This document shows, piece by piece, positions 39,531 to 47,665 of a DNA stretch of 64,000 nucleotides. The DNA comes from Pseudomonas vancouverensis. Lineage in GTDB: Bacteria; Pseudomonadota; Gammaproteobacteria; Pseudomonadales; Pseudomonadaceae. Each line of letters opens with the position of its first letter. Position 1 is the stretch's first letter. A program made the translations under genes and the position numbers. The DNA lies in contig NZ_RRZK01000020.1 in NCBI RefSeq assembly GCF_004348895.1, positions 1 to 64,000 on the forward strand, written 5' to 3'. The notes beneath the pieces are model-generated. The model searched no databases and was not told the DNA's origin. It was given only the letters and a program-made list of their open reading frames with translations.

Positions 39531-41257
39531 CGCGCAACACACTGGAACAGGAATACGACATCGTCGTGATTGGCGGCGGCACCGCAGGACCCATGGCGGC
39601 GATCAAGGCCAAGGAGCGTAACCGCGATTTGCGCGTGCTGTTGATCGACAAGGCCAACGTCAAGCGCAGCGGCGCGATCAGCATGGGCATGGACGGCCTG
39701 AACAACGCGATCATCCCTGGCCATTCGACACCGGAGCAGTACACCAAGGAAATCACCATTGCCAACGACGGCATCGTCAATCAGGCGGCGGTGTATGCCT
39801 ACGCAACCCACAGTTTCGAAACCATCGAGCAACTGGATCGCTGGGGCGTGAAGTTCGAGAAGGACGAGACCGGTGACTACGCGGTGAAGAAGGTCCACCA
39901 CATGGGCGCGTACGTGCTGCCGATGCCGGAAGGCCACGACATCAAGAAGGTGTTGTATCGCCAGTTGAAGCGGGCACGGGTCAGCATCAGCAATCGCCTG
40001 GTGTGCACGCGCTTGTTGAAAGACGAGGAGGGTACGGTCAACGGTGTGATGGGCTTCGATTGCCGCACCGCCGACTTTCATGTGATCAAGGCCAAGGCGG
40101 TGATCCTAGCCTGCGGCGCTGCCGGACGCCTGGGTCTTCCGGCCTCGGGCTACCTGATGGGTACCTACGAGAACCCGACCAACGCCGGCGACGGCTATGC
40201 GATGGCCTATCACGCCGGTGCGGAGTTGGCGAACCTGGAATGCTTTCAGATCAACCCGCTGATCAAGGATTACAACGGTCCGGCTTGCGCCTACGTCACC
40301 GGTCCGCTGGGTGGTTACACCGCCAACAACAAGGGTGAACGCTTCATCGAGTGCGACTACTGGAGCGGTCAGATGATGTGGGAATTCCACCAGGAACTGG
40401 AAAGCGGTAACGGTCCGGTGTTTCTCAAACTCGATCACCTGGCCGAGGAAACCATCCAGAACATCGAGGAGATCCTGCACAGCAACGAGCGTCCGAGCCG
40501 CGGCCAGTTCCACGCCAATCGTGGCACCGATTACCGCACGCAGATGGTCGAAATGCACATCTCCGAAATCGGTTTCTGCAGTGGGCATTCGGCGTCCGGC
40601 GTGTGGGTCAACGAGAAGGCCGAGACTTCGGTAAAAGGCTTGTACTCGGCGGGCGACATGGCGGCAGTGCCGCACAACTACATGCTTGGTGCGTTTACCT
40701 ATGGTTGGTTTGCCGGCCAGAACGCGGCGGATTTCGTTGCCGACCGCGAGTTTTCAGCGCTGGATGCCGAGCAAATCGAAGTCGAGAAGCAACGGGTCTA
40801 CGCGCCTCTGGACCGTGAGCACGGCCTGCCACCGGCCCAGGTCGAGTACAAGCTGCGGCGCTTCGTCAACGACTACCTGCAACCGCCGAAAGTGACCAAG
40901 AAGATGCAGATCGGCCTGCAACGCTTCAGCGATATCCAGCGCGATCTCGATCAGATCAAGGCCCACAACGCCCATGAACTGATGCGCGCGATGGAAGTCA
41001 GCATGATCCGCGACTGCGCCGAAATGGCCGCCCGCGCTTCACTGTTTCGCGCCGAAAGCCGCTGGGGGCTTTACCACTACCGTGTTGATCACCCGCAACG
41101 TAACGACAGCGACTGGTTCTGCCATTGCCACCTGAAGAAAGACGAAAACGGCGAGATGAGCAGTTTCAAGAAAGCCGTCGAGCCTTACATCATCCCGCTC
41201 GATGCCGAAGAAATGCAGGCCTACGATCGCCTGCGGGTCGGCGCCGACGCTGCCTGA
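39527..41257 (+). CDS. AprA/fumarate-reductase-type flavoprotein
   Basis: 576 residues, ATG 39527. N-terminal FAD motif DIVVIGGGTAGPMAAIKAKE (GxGxxG), then KRSGAISMGMDGLNNAI, and the FAD-contact block KGLYSAGDMA near 390. The order and the helical C-terminal region match the succinate dehydrogenase/fumarate reductase/adenylylsulfate reductase flavoprotein superfamily. The match seems closest to AprA because of the paired ferredoxin gene, but it is shorter than AprA proper (about 620). It probably reduces or oxidises a small anion with electrons from the ferredoxin. Pseudomonads do not respire sulfate, so a different substrate is likely. Confidence 0.85.
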   Translation: MTRNTLEQEYDIVVIGGGTAGPMAAIKAKERNRDLRVLLIDKANVKRSGAISMGMDGLNNAIIPGHSTPEQYTKEITIANDGIVNQAAVYAYATHSFETIEQLDRWGVKFEKDETGDYAVKKVHHMGAYVLPMPEGHDIKKVLYRQLKRARVSISNRLVCTRLLKDEEGTVNGVMGFDCRTADFHVIKAKAVILACGAAGRLGLPASGYLMGTYENPTNAGDGYAMAYHAGAELANLECFQINPLIKDYNGPACAYVTGPLGGYTANNKGERFIECDYWSGQMMWEFHQELESGNGPVFLKLDHLAEETIQNIEEILHSNERPSRGQFHANRGTDYRTQMVEMHISEIGFCSGHSASGVWVNEKAETSVKGLYSAGDMAAVPHNYMLGAFTYGWFAGQNAADFVADREFSALDAEQIEVEKQRVYAPLDREHGLPPAQVEYKLRRFVNDYLQPPKVTKKMQIGLQRFSDIQRDLDQIKAHNAHELMRAMEVSMIRDCAEMAARASLFRAESRWGLYHYRVDHPQRNDSDWFCHCHLKKDENGEMSSFKKAVEPYIIPLDAEEMQAYDRLRVGADAA

Positions 41258-41282
41258 GCACACCCACAAGAGAGACCGCGAA

Positions 41283-41528
41283 ATGGCCTATCAAGCCCAG
41301 GAAATCTTCTTTCGCTCCAACGCACCGGTGACCGTCGACGAGGACCTGTGCATCGCCCACAAGGGCTGCACCGTGTGTGTCGACGTCTGCCCGATGGACC
41401 TGCTGGCGATCAACCCGGCAACCCAGAAAGCCTATATGGCGTTCGATGAATGCTGGTACTGCATGCCCTGTGAAAAGGACTGCCCGACGGGGGCGGTGAA
41501 AGTGGACATCCCCTATTTATTGCGTTGA
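41283..41528 (+). CDS. AprB-like two-cluster ferredoxin
   Basis: 81 residues, ATG 41283, with GAGAGA upstream. It has two [4Fe-4S] motifs: CIAHKGCTVCVDVCP and CWYCMPCEKDCP. The second is nearly the same as in AprB (CWxCxxCxxxCP). The C-terminal tail that clamps AprA in true AprB is absent. It lies 25 bases after the flavoprotein gene and must be its electron partner. The set of eight Cys is complete. Confidence 0.88.
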   Translation: MAYQAQEIFFRSNAPVTVDEDLCIAHKGCTVCVDVCPMDLLAINPATQKAYMAFDECWYCMPCEKDCPTGAVKVDIPYLLR

Positions 41529-41540
41529 AACACAAATCAA

Positions 41541-41631
41541 TGTGGGAGCGAGCTTGCTCGCGATGTCGCCAGCACAGGCAACATCTCCACCGACTGAAAG
41601 AATGCCATCGCGAGCAGGCTCACTCCCACAG
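41541..41631. repeat. REPIN (two inverted REP elements)
   Basis: TGTGGGAGCGAGCTTGCTCG and its inverted partner CGAGCAGGCTCACTCCCACA stand 50 bases apart, the usual layout of P. fluorescens REPINs. It lies between the ferredoxin and binding-protein genes, in an otherwise continuous operon. Transcribed, it would fold into a long hairpin. Confidence 0.88.
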
Positions 41632-41770
41632 TGGATCGAGGAAGCTCAAAAAAACCGTTCAACGCCATCCGGCCACCCCCGGACGCCAGCTTCAAACACC
41701 CCTCGTTTCCCACCACGCCCTGATCGTGGCGGAGACGAATTTCCTATAAATGATTCGAGGGGAAACACCC

Positions 41771-43174
41771 ATGTTGCGTGCAGCAATCGCCGGTCTGGTA
41801 CTGGCTTCACTCACCCTGTCGGCGTCAGCCGAGACCATCCGCATTGCCATCGGCACCCAGGACACCACGATCAACTGCGCCGCCGGCGGTCTGCTGATTC
41901 GTGAACTCGGCCTGCTGGACAAATACCTGCCCCATGATGGCCAGTACAAGGACGCCAAATACCAGGTGGAGTGGAAAAACTTCACCAGCGGCGCACCCCT
42001 GACCAACGAGATGGTCGCCGGCAAGCTCGACTTCGGCGCCATGGCCGATTTCCCCGGCGCCTTCAATGGCGTCGCTTTCGAAACGGCGGGCAAGCACAGC
42101 CTGTTCATCAGCGTGCTGTCGGGCAGCATCAAGGGCAGTGGCAACGGCATCGTGGTGCCGAGCGCGTCGGCTGTGCAGTCGCTGGCCGAGCTCAAGGGCA
42201 AGACCATCTCCGTGCCGTTCGCCTCCACCGCCCATGGCATGTTGCTGCGCGCCGTGGCCGCGCAAGGCTGGGACCCGCTCAAGGATGTGAACATCATCGC
42301 CCAGCCGCCGGAAGTCGCCGGTTCCGCGTTGCAGGCCGGCAAGATCGATGCGCACGCCGACTTCGTGCCGTTCGCCGAGTTGTTCCCCAGCCGTGGTTTT
42401 GCCCGCAAGATTTATGACGGCTCCCAAGCCGATTCGCCAACCTTCCATGGCGCGCTGGTCGATCAGGCCTACGCGAAAAAGTACCCGGAAATTGTCGTGG
42501 CTTATCTGCGCGCCAGTATCGAAGCCAATCAGTTGCTGACAGCAGAACCGGAGAAGTACAGCGAGCTGATTGCCAAGGTCACGGGTGTCGATGCCGAGGT
42601 CAATTACTTGTTCCACGGTCCACTCGGCGTGCAGACCCGCGACCTGAGCTGGAAGCCGGAATACCGGCAAGCGGTCGGTACCGCCATCGACACGTTGAAG
42701 CTGCTGAAGAAGGCTGATCGCGGTCTGGACCTCAACGCCTTCATTGACGATCAGTACATTCGTGCTGCATTCAAGGCTTCGAAGCTCGATTACAGCGCGC
42801 AACTGGCCAACTACGGCCAGACGTCGCTGAAGGCTGTTGATGCATCGACCGGTAAAGCCATCACCGATTTCAACCATGTTGCTGAGATCTGGGTGCGCGG
42901 CGAACCGAAAGTTCGTCAATACGCCTCGGCCGAGTCGGCATTTACCGCCTTGGCCGCGCTCAAACAGGAAGGCAAGAACATCCGCGCGGTGTACGCCCAG
43001 GCCAGTGACAGCGGGATCAAGTTGCTTGCTGATCAAGCGTGGTTTGCCAGTGATGCGAAAGGGCGGTTGAGCGCATTTCTGCTCAAGGGCCAGGCCCAGC
43101 AATTTGCCTCGGCGCAGGGCGGGAAAGTCTTCGACTTCACTGATGCGACGACCCAGGCCGTGGCCACATGCTAA
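41771..43174 (+). CDS. NitT/TauT-type ABC substrate-binding protein with extra C-terminal domain
   Basis: 467 residues from ATG 41771 (GAGGGG upstream). Residues 1-20 form a signal peptide (LVLASLTLSASA). Residues 21-350 are a NMT1/TauA-type binding fold (IRIAIGTQDTTINCAAGGLL; GKLDFGAMADFPGAF; LKGKTISVPFASTAHGMLL). Residues 360-467 are an addition with DFNHVAEIWVRGEPKVRQYA and a segment (AWFASDAKGRLSAFLLKG; FASAQGGKVFDF). The pattern of that segment resembles the NosL family. Typical members of the transporter family stop near 330. Substrate unknown; sulfonate, nitrate or related anions are family norms. Confidence 0.86.
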   Translation: MLRAAIAGLVLASLTLSASAETIRIAIGTQDTTINCAAGGLLIRELGLLDKYLPHDGQYKDAKYQVEWKNFTSGAPLTNEMVAGKLDFGAMADFPGAFNGVAFETAGKHSLFISVLSGSIKGSGNGIVVPSASAVQSLAELKGKTISVPFASTAHGMLLRAVAAQGWDPLKDVNIIAQPPEVAGSALQAGKIDAHADFVPFAELFPSRGFARKIYDGSQADSPTFHGALVDQAYAKKYPEIVVAYLRASIEANQLLTAEPEKYSELIAKVTGVDAEVNYLFHGPLGVQTRDLSWKPEYRQAVGTAIDTLKLLKKADRGLDLNAFIDDQYIRAAFKASKLDYSAQLANYGQTSLKAVDASTGKAITDFNHVAEIWVRGEPKVRQYASAESAFTALAALKQEGKNIRAVYAQASDSGIKLLADQAWFASDAKGRLSAFLLKGQAQQFASAQGGKVFDFTDATTQAVATC

Positions 43175-43188
43175 GAGCAAATCAAAAG

Positions 43189-43351
43189 CCCCTCACCCTA
43201 ACCCTCTCCCGGAGGGAGAGGGGACTGACTGCGGTGTTTGGTAGAGATGCACCGACTCGATATATCGGGTCGAACTGAAATTTTGAAAGGCTTGAAGATC
43301 GGCTCCCTTTCCCCCTCGCCCCCCTGGGGGAGAGGGCTGGGGTGAGGGGGG
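43189..43351. repeat. Inverted pair of CCCTCACCCTAACCCTCTCCC-type repeats
   Basis: CCCCTCACCCTAACCCTCTC at 43189 and the reverse-complement-like GAGAGGGCTGGGGTGAGGGG at 43331-43350 flank a spacer of about 110 bases. Such sequence pairs are common dispersed repeats in Pseudomonas. It lies between the binding-protein and permease genes and would fold strongly as RNA. Confidence 0.8.
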
Positions 43352-43380
43352 ATCTCAGCCATCACACGGAATTGCGAACC

Positions 43381-44163
43381 ATGAAAATCCCGAAAGCCCG
43401 CGGGCTCCCCAGAGCCGCCTCCCTATTGTGTTGCCTGCTCTTCTGGCAACTCGCCGCCAGCCACCACTGGAACCTCGGCCTCGTCACCTTCGCCAACGTG
43501 CCAACCCCGTTGGCCGTGATCGAAGCCGCCTTCGGCCTGGGCGACTCCGGCAAACTCATCCAGCACCTGACCGCCAGCCTCGGCCGAGTCTTCGCCGGTT
43601 TCCTCGCTGCGTTGGTTATCGGCATCGCCCTGGGCCTGGCCATCGGCCGTTCGAAATGTGCTGAAGACTTACTGCTGCCACCGCTGGAAGTGCTGCGCCC
43701 GATCCCCGCAGTGGCGTGGATTCCCTTGGCGATTCTGATGTTTCCTTCGTCGGAACTGTCGATGGTGTTCATCACCTTCACCGGTGCGTTGTTCCCCATT
43801 CTGCTCAACACCGTGCACGGCGTCGAAGGCGTTGATCCGCGCTTGATCGCCTCGGCGAAGAGCCTCGGGGCAGGGCGCCGGGCGATCCTGCTGGAAGTGA
43901 TCCTGCCGGGTGCGGCGCCGAGCATCATCACTGGCCTGGCGATCGGCATGGGCACTTCGTGGTTCTGCCTGGTGACCGCGGAAATGATCTCCGGTCAGTA
44001 CGGCATCGGCTATTACACCTGGGAGTCCTACACCATCCAGAACTACGCCGACATTGTGGTTGGTATGTTGCTGATCGGTGTCCTGGGGATGGGTAGCAGT
44101 CTGTTGATCAAGCACCTGGGCGGTCTGTTCACGCCCTGGCATCGACCACGAGGAAAAGCCTGA
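43381..44163 (+). CDS. ABC transporter permease (NitT/TauT type)
   Basis: 260 residues from ATG 43381. Six membrane helices and the BPD-transport EAA region, EGVDPRLIASAKSLGAGRRA, with the following helix. This is the SsuC/TauC/NrtB family. The protein forms the channel with the binding protein at 41771 and ATPase at 44163. The stop overlaps the ATPase start (TGATG). The N-terminus is short and basic. Paired dispersed repeats lie just upstream, not a promoter that I can recognise. Confidence 0.92.
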   Translation: MKIPKARGLPRAASLLCCLLFWQLAASHHWNLGLVTFANVPTPLAVIEAAFGLGDSGKLIQHLTASLGRVFAGFLAALVIGIALGLAIGRSKCAEDLLLPPLEVLRPIPAVAWIPLAILMFPSSELSMVFITFTGALFPILLNTVHGVEGVDPRLIASAKSLGAGRRAILLEVILPGAAPSIITGLAIGMGTSWFCLVTAEMISGQYGIGYYTWESYTIQNYADIVVGMLLIGVLGMGSSLLIKHLGGLFTPWHRPRGKA

Positions 44164-45011
44164 TGAGCGTGTTTCAACACCCCGAAGGACGCATCGATAT
44201 GCGTGGCCTGTCGATCAGCCTGGGAGAGGGCAGTACGGCATTTGAAGCGGTGCAGGGCCTCGACTGCCAGATCGAACCCGGCCAGTTCGTGTGCATTCTC
44301 GGGCCCTCCGGGTGCGGCAAGTCGACCTTGCTCGGCGCCTTGGCCGGTCACCTGCAACCGCGCACCGGCAGCCTCAATGTCGATGGCGCGCCGGTCAATG
44401 GCCCGTCGCCGCAACGGGGTATGGTGTTCCAGCAACACACCTTGTTCCCATGGCGCAACGTGCGCGACAACGTGGCGTTTGGTTTGAAAATGCGCGGGAT
44501 CGGCAAGGTCGAGCGGCACAAGGCTGCCGAAGAAATGCTCGCGCTGGTTGGCCTCGAAGGCTTCGCCGAACGCTGGCCCGATCAGCTCTCCGGTGGCATG
44601 CAACAACGGGTGGAGATCGCCCGGGTGCTGGTCAATCGCCCGCGGCTGTTGCTGATGGACGAGCCGTTCGGCGCCCTTGATGCCCTGACCCGGTTGAACA
44701 TGCAGGAGCTGCTGCTGGACATCTGGACGCGGATCCGCACCACCGTGGTATTCGTCACCCATGACATCGACGAAGCGCTGTTCCTCGCCGACCGCTTGCT
44801 GGTCATGAGCTCGCGACCGGGGCGGATCATCGAGGACCTGCGCCTGGACTTCCCACGGCCGCGCATCAATGAGCTGGTGACCAGCCACGAATTCTCCCTC
44901 CTGAAACGTCACTGCCTTGCACTCCTGCGTCACGAAGACGGCCGGCAACTGCCTCGCCTGAACCCGCTCGGATTGCCTCCCGAAAACAAACTGCCGCGAT
45001 TTGCCCTATGA
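44163..45011 (+). CDS. ABC transporter ATP-binding protein (NitT/TauT type)
   Basis: 282 residues, ATG 44163. Walker A GPSGCGKST, Q-loop MVFQQHTLFPW, signature LSGGMQQRVEIARVL, Walker B LLLMDEPFGALDALTR and the switch His in VTHDIDEAL are all present. This is the SsuB/TauB family. The C-terminal 30 residues are Arg/Leu-rich. The stop codon overlaps the HEAT protein start (ATGA-type junction at 45008), so all are coupled. No regulatory C-terminal domain is seen. Confidence 0.95.
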   Translation: MSVFQHPEGRIDMRGLSISLGEGSTAFEAVQGLDCQIEPGQFVCILGPSGCGKSTLLGALAGHLQPRTGSLNVDGAPVNGPSPQRGMVFQQHTLFPWRNVRDNVAFGLKMRGIGKVERHKAAEEMLALVGLEGFAERWPDQLSGGMQQRVEIARVLVNRPRLLLMDEPFGALDALTRLNMQELLLDIWTRIRTTVVFVTHDIDEALFLADRLLVMSSRPGRIIEDLRLDFPRPRINELVTSHEFSLLKRHCLALLRHEDGRQLPRLNPLGLPPENKLPRFAL

Positions 45012-45970
45012 CCTCACTATTCGATGTAACCGATCACCACGAGATTCTCGCCCTGCAACCGCGCCTGACCGATGACGACCCCGCTGTGCGCCGCATTGCC
45101 CTGATTGAGCTGGCCGACCTGGAGGAGCCCGATGGCCTGTTGTGGCTGGTCGATCGTCTTGGCCAGGACCCCGCCGACGAGGTACGCGCCGAAGCTGCGC
45201 GGTTGCTGGAAGCATGGGAAGATGCGCCCGTGGTCGCCGCCCTGTGCCAGGCGCTGATCGATCCGGCAGAGTCCGTGCAAGCCGCCGCGGCGCAAAGCCT
45301 CAGCCTGTTGAAAAGTGCAGAGGCGGGACGGGTGATTTTGCCGTGGACGGGGCACGCGGAAAGTCGCGTACGGGTTGCCGCGATTCGGGCACTGCGCGAA
45401 TTACGTGTTGCCGAGGCCGCGAGCGCGGCTGCCTTAGCGCTGGACGATGCCGACGCGGGTGTACGCCGTGAAGCGGTGGGTGTGCTGGGCTGGCTCAAGC
45501 AACTGGGGGCCTTGCCGGCATTGGCGCGACTGGCCAGCTGCGACCCGGACAGCGGAGTCCGTCGCGCCGCCACCGGAGCGCTGGGCCTGGCGTCCGACGC
45601 GCAAGTCTTGCCGGCCCTGCGTCAGGCCTTGCAGGACGAGGCCTGGTCGGTACGCGAAGAGGCCGCCACCACCTTGGGCAAAGTCGGTCACCCCGACGCC
45701 GGGCCGGCTCTGGTCGAAGCCTTGAGCGACGATTACTGGCAAGTGCGTTTGCGCGCCACCCGCAGCCTGGGTCGCTTGCGCTACGCACCAGCCCTCGATG
45801 GGCTGATCGCCACCCTTGGTCATCGCATCAGTAACCTGCGCAAGGAAGCGGCGTTGGCCCTGGGTGAGCTGAATGATCCACGGGCCATCGCACCGTTGCA
45901 GGCGGCGCAGGACGACGGCGACCCGGAGGTGCGCAAAGCCGTGCGCATCGCCTTGAGCCAACTGCAATGA
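45008..45970 (+). CDS. HEAT-repeat (PBS-lyase-like) protein
   Basis: 320 residues from ATG 45008. About nine HEAT/PBS-lyase-type repeats of around 31 residues run through the whole protein (VRRIALIELADLEEPDGLLW; VRRAATGALGLASDAQVLPA; VRKAVRIALSQLQ). No catalytic residue is visible. Proteins of this kind act as scaffolds and in some cases insert metal or chromophore groups. Its position after an ABC transporter and an iron-sulfur flavoenzyme suggests a maturation or binding role for the enzyme, but this is inference. It overlaps the DUF971 gene by four bases. Confidence 0.86.
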   Translation: MTSLFDVTDHHEILALQPRLTDDDPAVRRIALIELADLEEPDGLLWLVDRLGQDPADEVRAEAARLLEAWEDAPVVAALCQALIDPAESVQAAAAQSLSLLKSAEAGRVILPWTGHAESRVRVAAIRALRELRVAEAASAAALALDDADAGVRREAVGVLGWLKQLGALPALARLASCDPDSGVRRAATGALGLASDAQVLPALRQALQDEAWSVREEAATTLGKVGHPDAGPALVEALSDDYWQVRLRATRSLGRLRYAPALDGLIATLGHRISNLRKEAALALGELNDPRAIAPLQAAQDDGDPEVRKAVRIALSQLQ

Positions 45971-46245
45971 GCCCGTTATCGGTGGGTAATTCACAAAGTA
46001 CCCGGCAGTTGCGCCTGAGCTGGCCGGACGGCCGCGTGCAACGCTTGAATCACGCCGAGTTGCGTCGACAGTGCCCTTGCTCGCAGTGCCGGGCATTTCG
46101 CCTGCGCGGGCTTGTCCCCCTGGTCGACGAGCGGGTGCAGGTGATCGAACTCAATGCCCAGGGCTATGGCGTGCAACTGGTGTTCAGCGATGGGCACGAG
46201 CGCGGTATCTATCCCTGGGCTTATCTGTCGCAGCTCGACGCTTGA
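45967..46245 (+). CDS. DUF971-family protein
   Basis: 92 residues from ATG 45967. Matches DUF971 (gamma-butyrobetaine-hydroxylase N-terminal-like): LRLSWPDGRVQRLNHAELRR, then CPCSQCRAF with three Cys, and FSDGHERGIYPWAYLSQL at the C-terminus. In the larger enzymes this domain binds zinc. Small DUF971 proteins are often encoded beside iron-sulfur scaffold genes. It is the last gene of the operon. No terminator is obvious before 46401. Confidence 0.88.
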   Translation: MSPLSVGNSQSTRQLRLSWPDGRVQRLNHAELRRQCPCSQCRAFRLRGLVPLVDERVQVIELNAQGYGVQLVFSDGHERGIYPWAYLSQLDA

Positions 46246-46400
46246 GCAAGGGGTCTCCGTTCGGCTGTGAATCAGACACGATGGCCAATCTTGGGTTATA
46301 CCTGACAGGTCAGCGGTCCCGGACAACGGCGCCGCTGCATCCCCCGTCGCGGGCAAACCTTGCTCCTGCAGGTCCGTCACCGTCATGAGGAAAGTGTTCC

Positions 46401-46769
46401 ATGAAAAGCTCCGGTCCCAGCCCTGTCATCACCATCGCCGAGCAGCCCGGCTGCCTGTTGGTGAGGTTTCACGGTATCCAAGTCGCCGCCTCGGCACGCG
46501 CACTCGTATTGCTGGAAGCCAATTACCCGCCGGTATATTACGTGCCGCGCGAAGACATCGACGAGAAGTACTACGCCCGCACTGACCACACCAGCTATTG
46601 CCCCTACAAGGGCGATGCCAGCTATTTCAGCTTGCAGGTACCGGGGCATGAAGGGACCAACGCGGTGTGGAGCTATGAAAACCCCAAGGTCTCGGTCGAG
46701 CAGATCCGCAACTATGTGGCCTTCTACCCGGACCAGGTGAAGTTCGAATTGCTCGATTCGGAGGTTTGA
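46401..46769 (+). CDS. DUF427-family protein
   Basis: 122 residues from ATG 46401. Contains the DUF427 core: YPPVYYVPREDIDEKY, HTSYCPYKGDASYFSL, and the C-terminal VAFYPDQVKFEL. The Cys in CPYKG is conserved in the family. The function of this family is not known to me; it has a small beta-rich fold. It stands 155 bases after the DUF971 gene, in the same direction, and is probably a separate unit. The 46246-46400 gap shows nothing else. Confidence 0.85.
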   Translation: MKSSGPSPVITIAEQPGCLLVRFHGIQVAASARALVLLEANYPPVYYVPREDIDEKYYARTDHTSYCPYKGDASYFSLQVPGHEGTNAVWSYENPKVSVEQIRNYVAFYPDQVKFELLDSEV

Positions 46770-47095
46770 AGGGCCCAAGAAAATGAAAATTAGTGCATCT
46801 CAGCGTAAACGTTTTACATGGTCATTGTTCGCCTTCTTGAACTTTGGAGTTCGTAATACCTTCGTTCCAAAAGTGTTTTCCAGCTAGGTACAATCGCCAT
46901 CCTTCGACCAAGAATCATTTGACTCGAAGGAAGGCGGGCGCTCTGTATTGAGGCAGTATAGAAGAGAAAAATGCAGGTGCCTTCAGTTTTTATCTCTAGT
47001 GTGTCTTGAAAGCTATCAAATCTGATAGGTATATATTACCTGAATGCCAGTTACTATTTTTTTGCGGCATAAATGATATTTAAAGGAGATAAGAC
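46770..47095. other. AT-rich stretch without a recognisable gene
   Basis: About 326 bases, notably AT-richer than the chromosome around. No ORF with coding character, repeat or RNA gene stands out. The ribosome site of the next gene (AAAGGAGATAAG) lies at its end. It seems to belong with the foreign-looking gene that follows. Confidence 0.6.
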
Positions 47096-47488
47096 ATGCT
47101 GATTCAGAAAGGTGATGTGTTTAAGACAAATATCAATGATCCGAAAGGTCAGGCAAAAAACGAAGATCTTAGTTTTACGGTTACCAGCGACCAAGTTGGT
47201 CGCGAGTTTTCAATCGACTTTCATTGGCGGGCAAATACTTACCCCGGGAAAGGCAAGGCGAGTGATATTACCAATGAAGGTAAAGAGGGGCTTCAGTTGC
47301 TGAGTCTGACAGCGATGACAGATCATCTCGGTGTGCTGTCGTTTGCCCTATATACTTTCGGCCTTCCCACTGAGCACGGTGCGATGATGGGCAGTGGTTG
47401 TGCACTAACGCTGATTCAAGGCGTAAATCCGGAGCAAATCAGTTTTAAAAATATTACCTTTACTAAGGTGGCTAAAAACAATAACTGA
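47096..47488 (+). CDS. AT-rich orphan gene of unknown function
   Basis: 130 residues, ATG 47096 with AAAGGAG 8 bases upstream. No signal peptide. The protein looks like a compact beta fold (EDLSFTVTSDQVGREFSIDF; FTKVAKNN at the end). Its base and codon use differ clearly from the chromosome: many TTT, AAA and ATA-type codons. It is flanked on the right by an unusual inverted repeat and a chimeric pseudogene, and on the left by AT-rich DNA. Recent horizontal gain is likely. No family is recognised. Confidence 0.7.
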   Translation: MLIQKGDVFKTNINDPKGQAKNEDLSFTVTSDQVGREFSIDFHWRANTYPGKGKASDITNEGKEGLQLLSLTAMTDHLGVLSFALYTFGLPTEHGAMMGSGCALTLIQGVNPEQISFKNITFTKVAKNNN

Positions 47489-47584
47489 TTTTGGTTTTTT
47501 ATGATTGTTGATGGGGTGTGCTTATATAATGATGTTCGTGCATTTATGCATGATTAATAATGCTTGCTTTCACCCGTTTGGAAC

Positions 47585-47654
47585 CGAGTTTGCTAGCGAA
47601 GCTCTATCTACGACATTGTCGATGTCAATTGATGCTCTTTCGCCAGCAAACTCG
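47585..47654. repeat. Inverted repeat (REPIN-like) beside the chimeric pseudogene
   Basis: CGAGTTTGCTAGCGAA and TTCGCCAGCAAACTCG are inverted with 15 of 16 matches and a spacer of 38 bases. The sequence differs from the GGAGCGAG REPINs elsewhere. It ends 11 bases before the start of the duplicated MFS sequence. Confidence 0.72.
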
Positions 47655-47665
47655 TTCTTACTCAA

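Noticed and set aside
43189-43351. CCCTCACCC/GGGTGAGGG repeats as a CRISPR-like or regulatory array
   Set aside because: Only two inverted copies with a single spacer; they match the dispersed inverted repeats common in Pseudomonas. No cas gene is present anywhere in the window.
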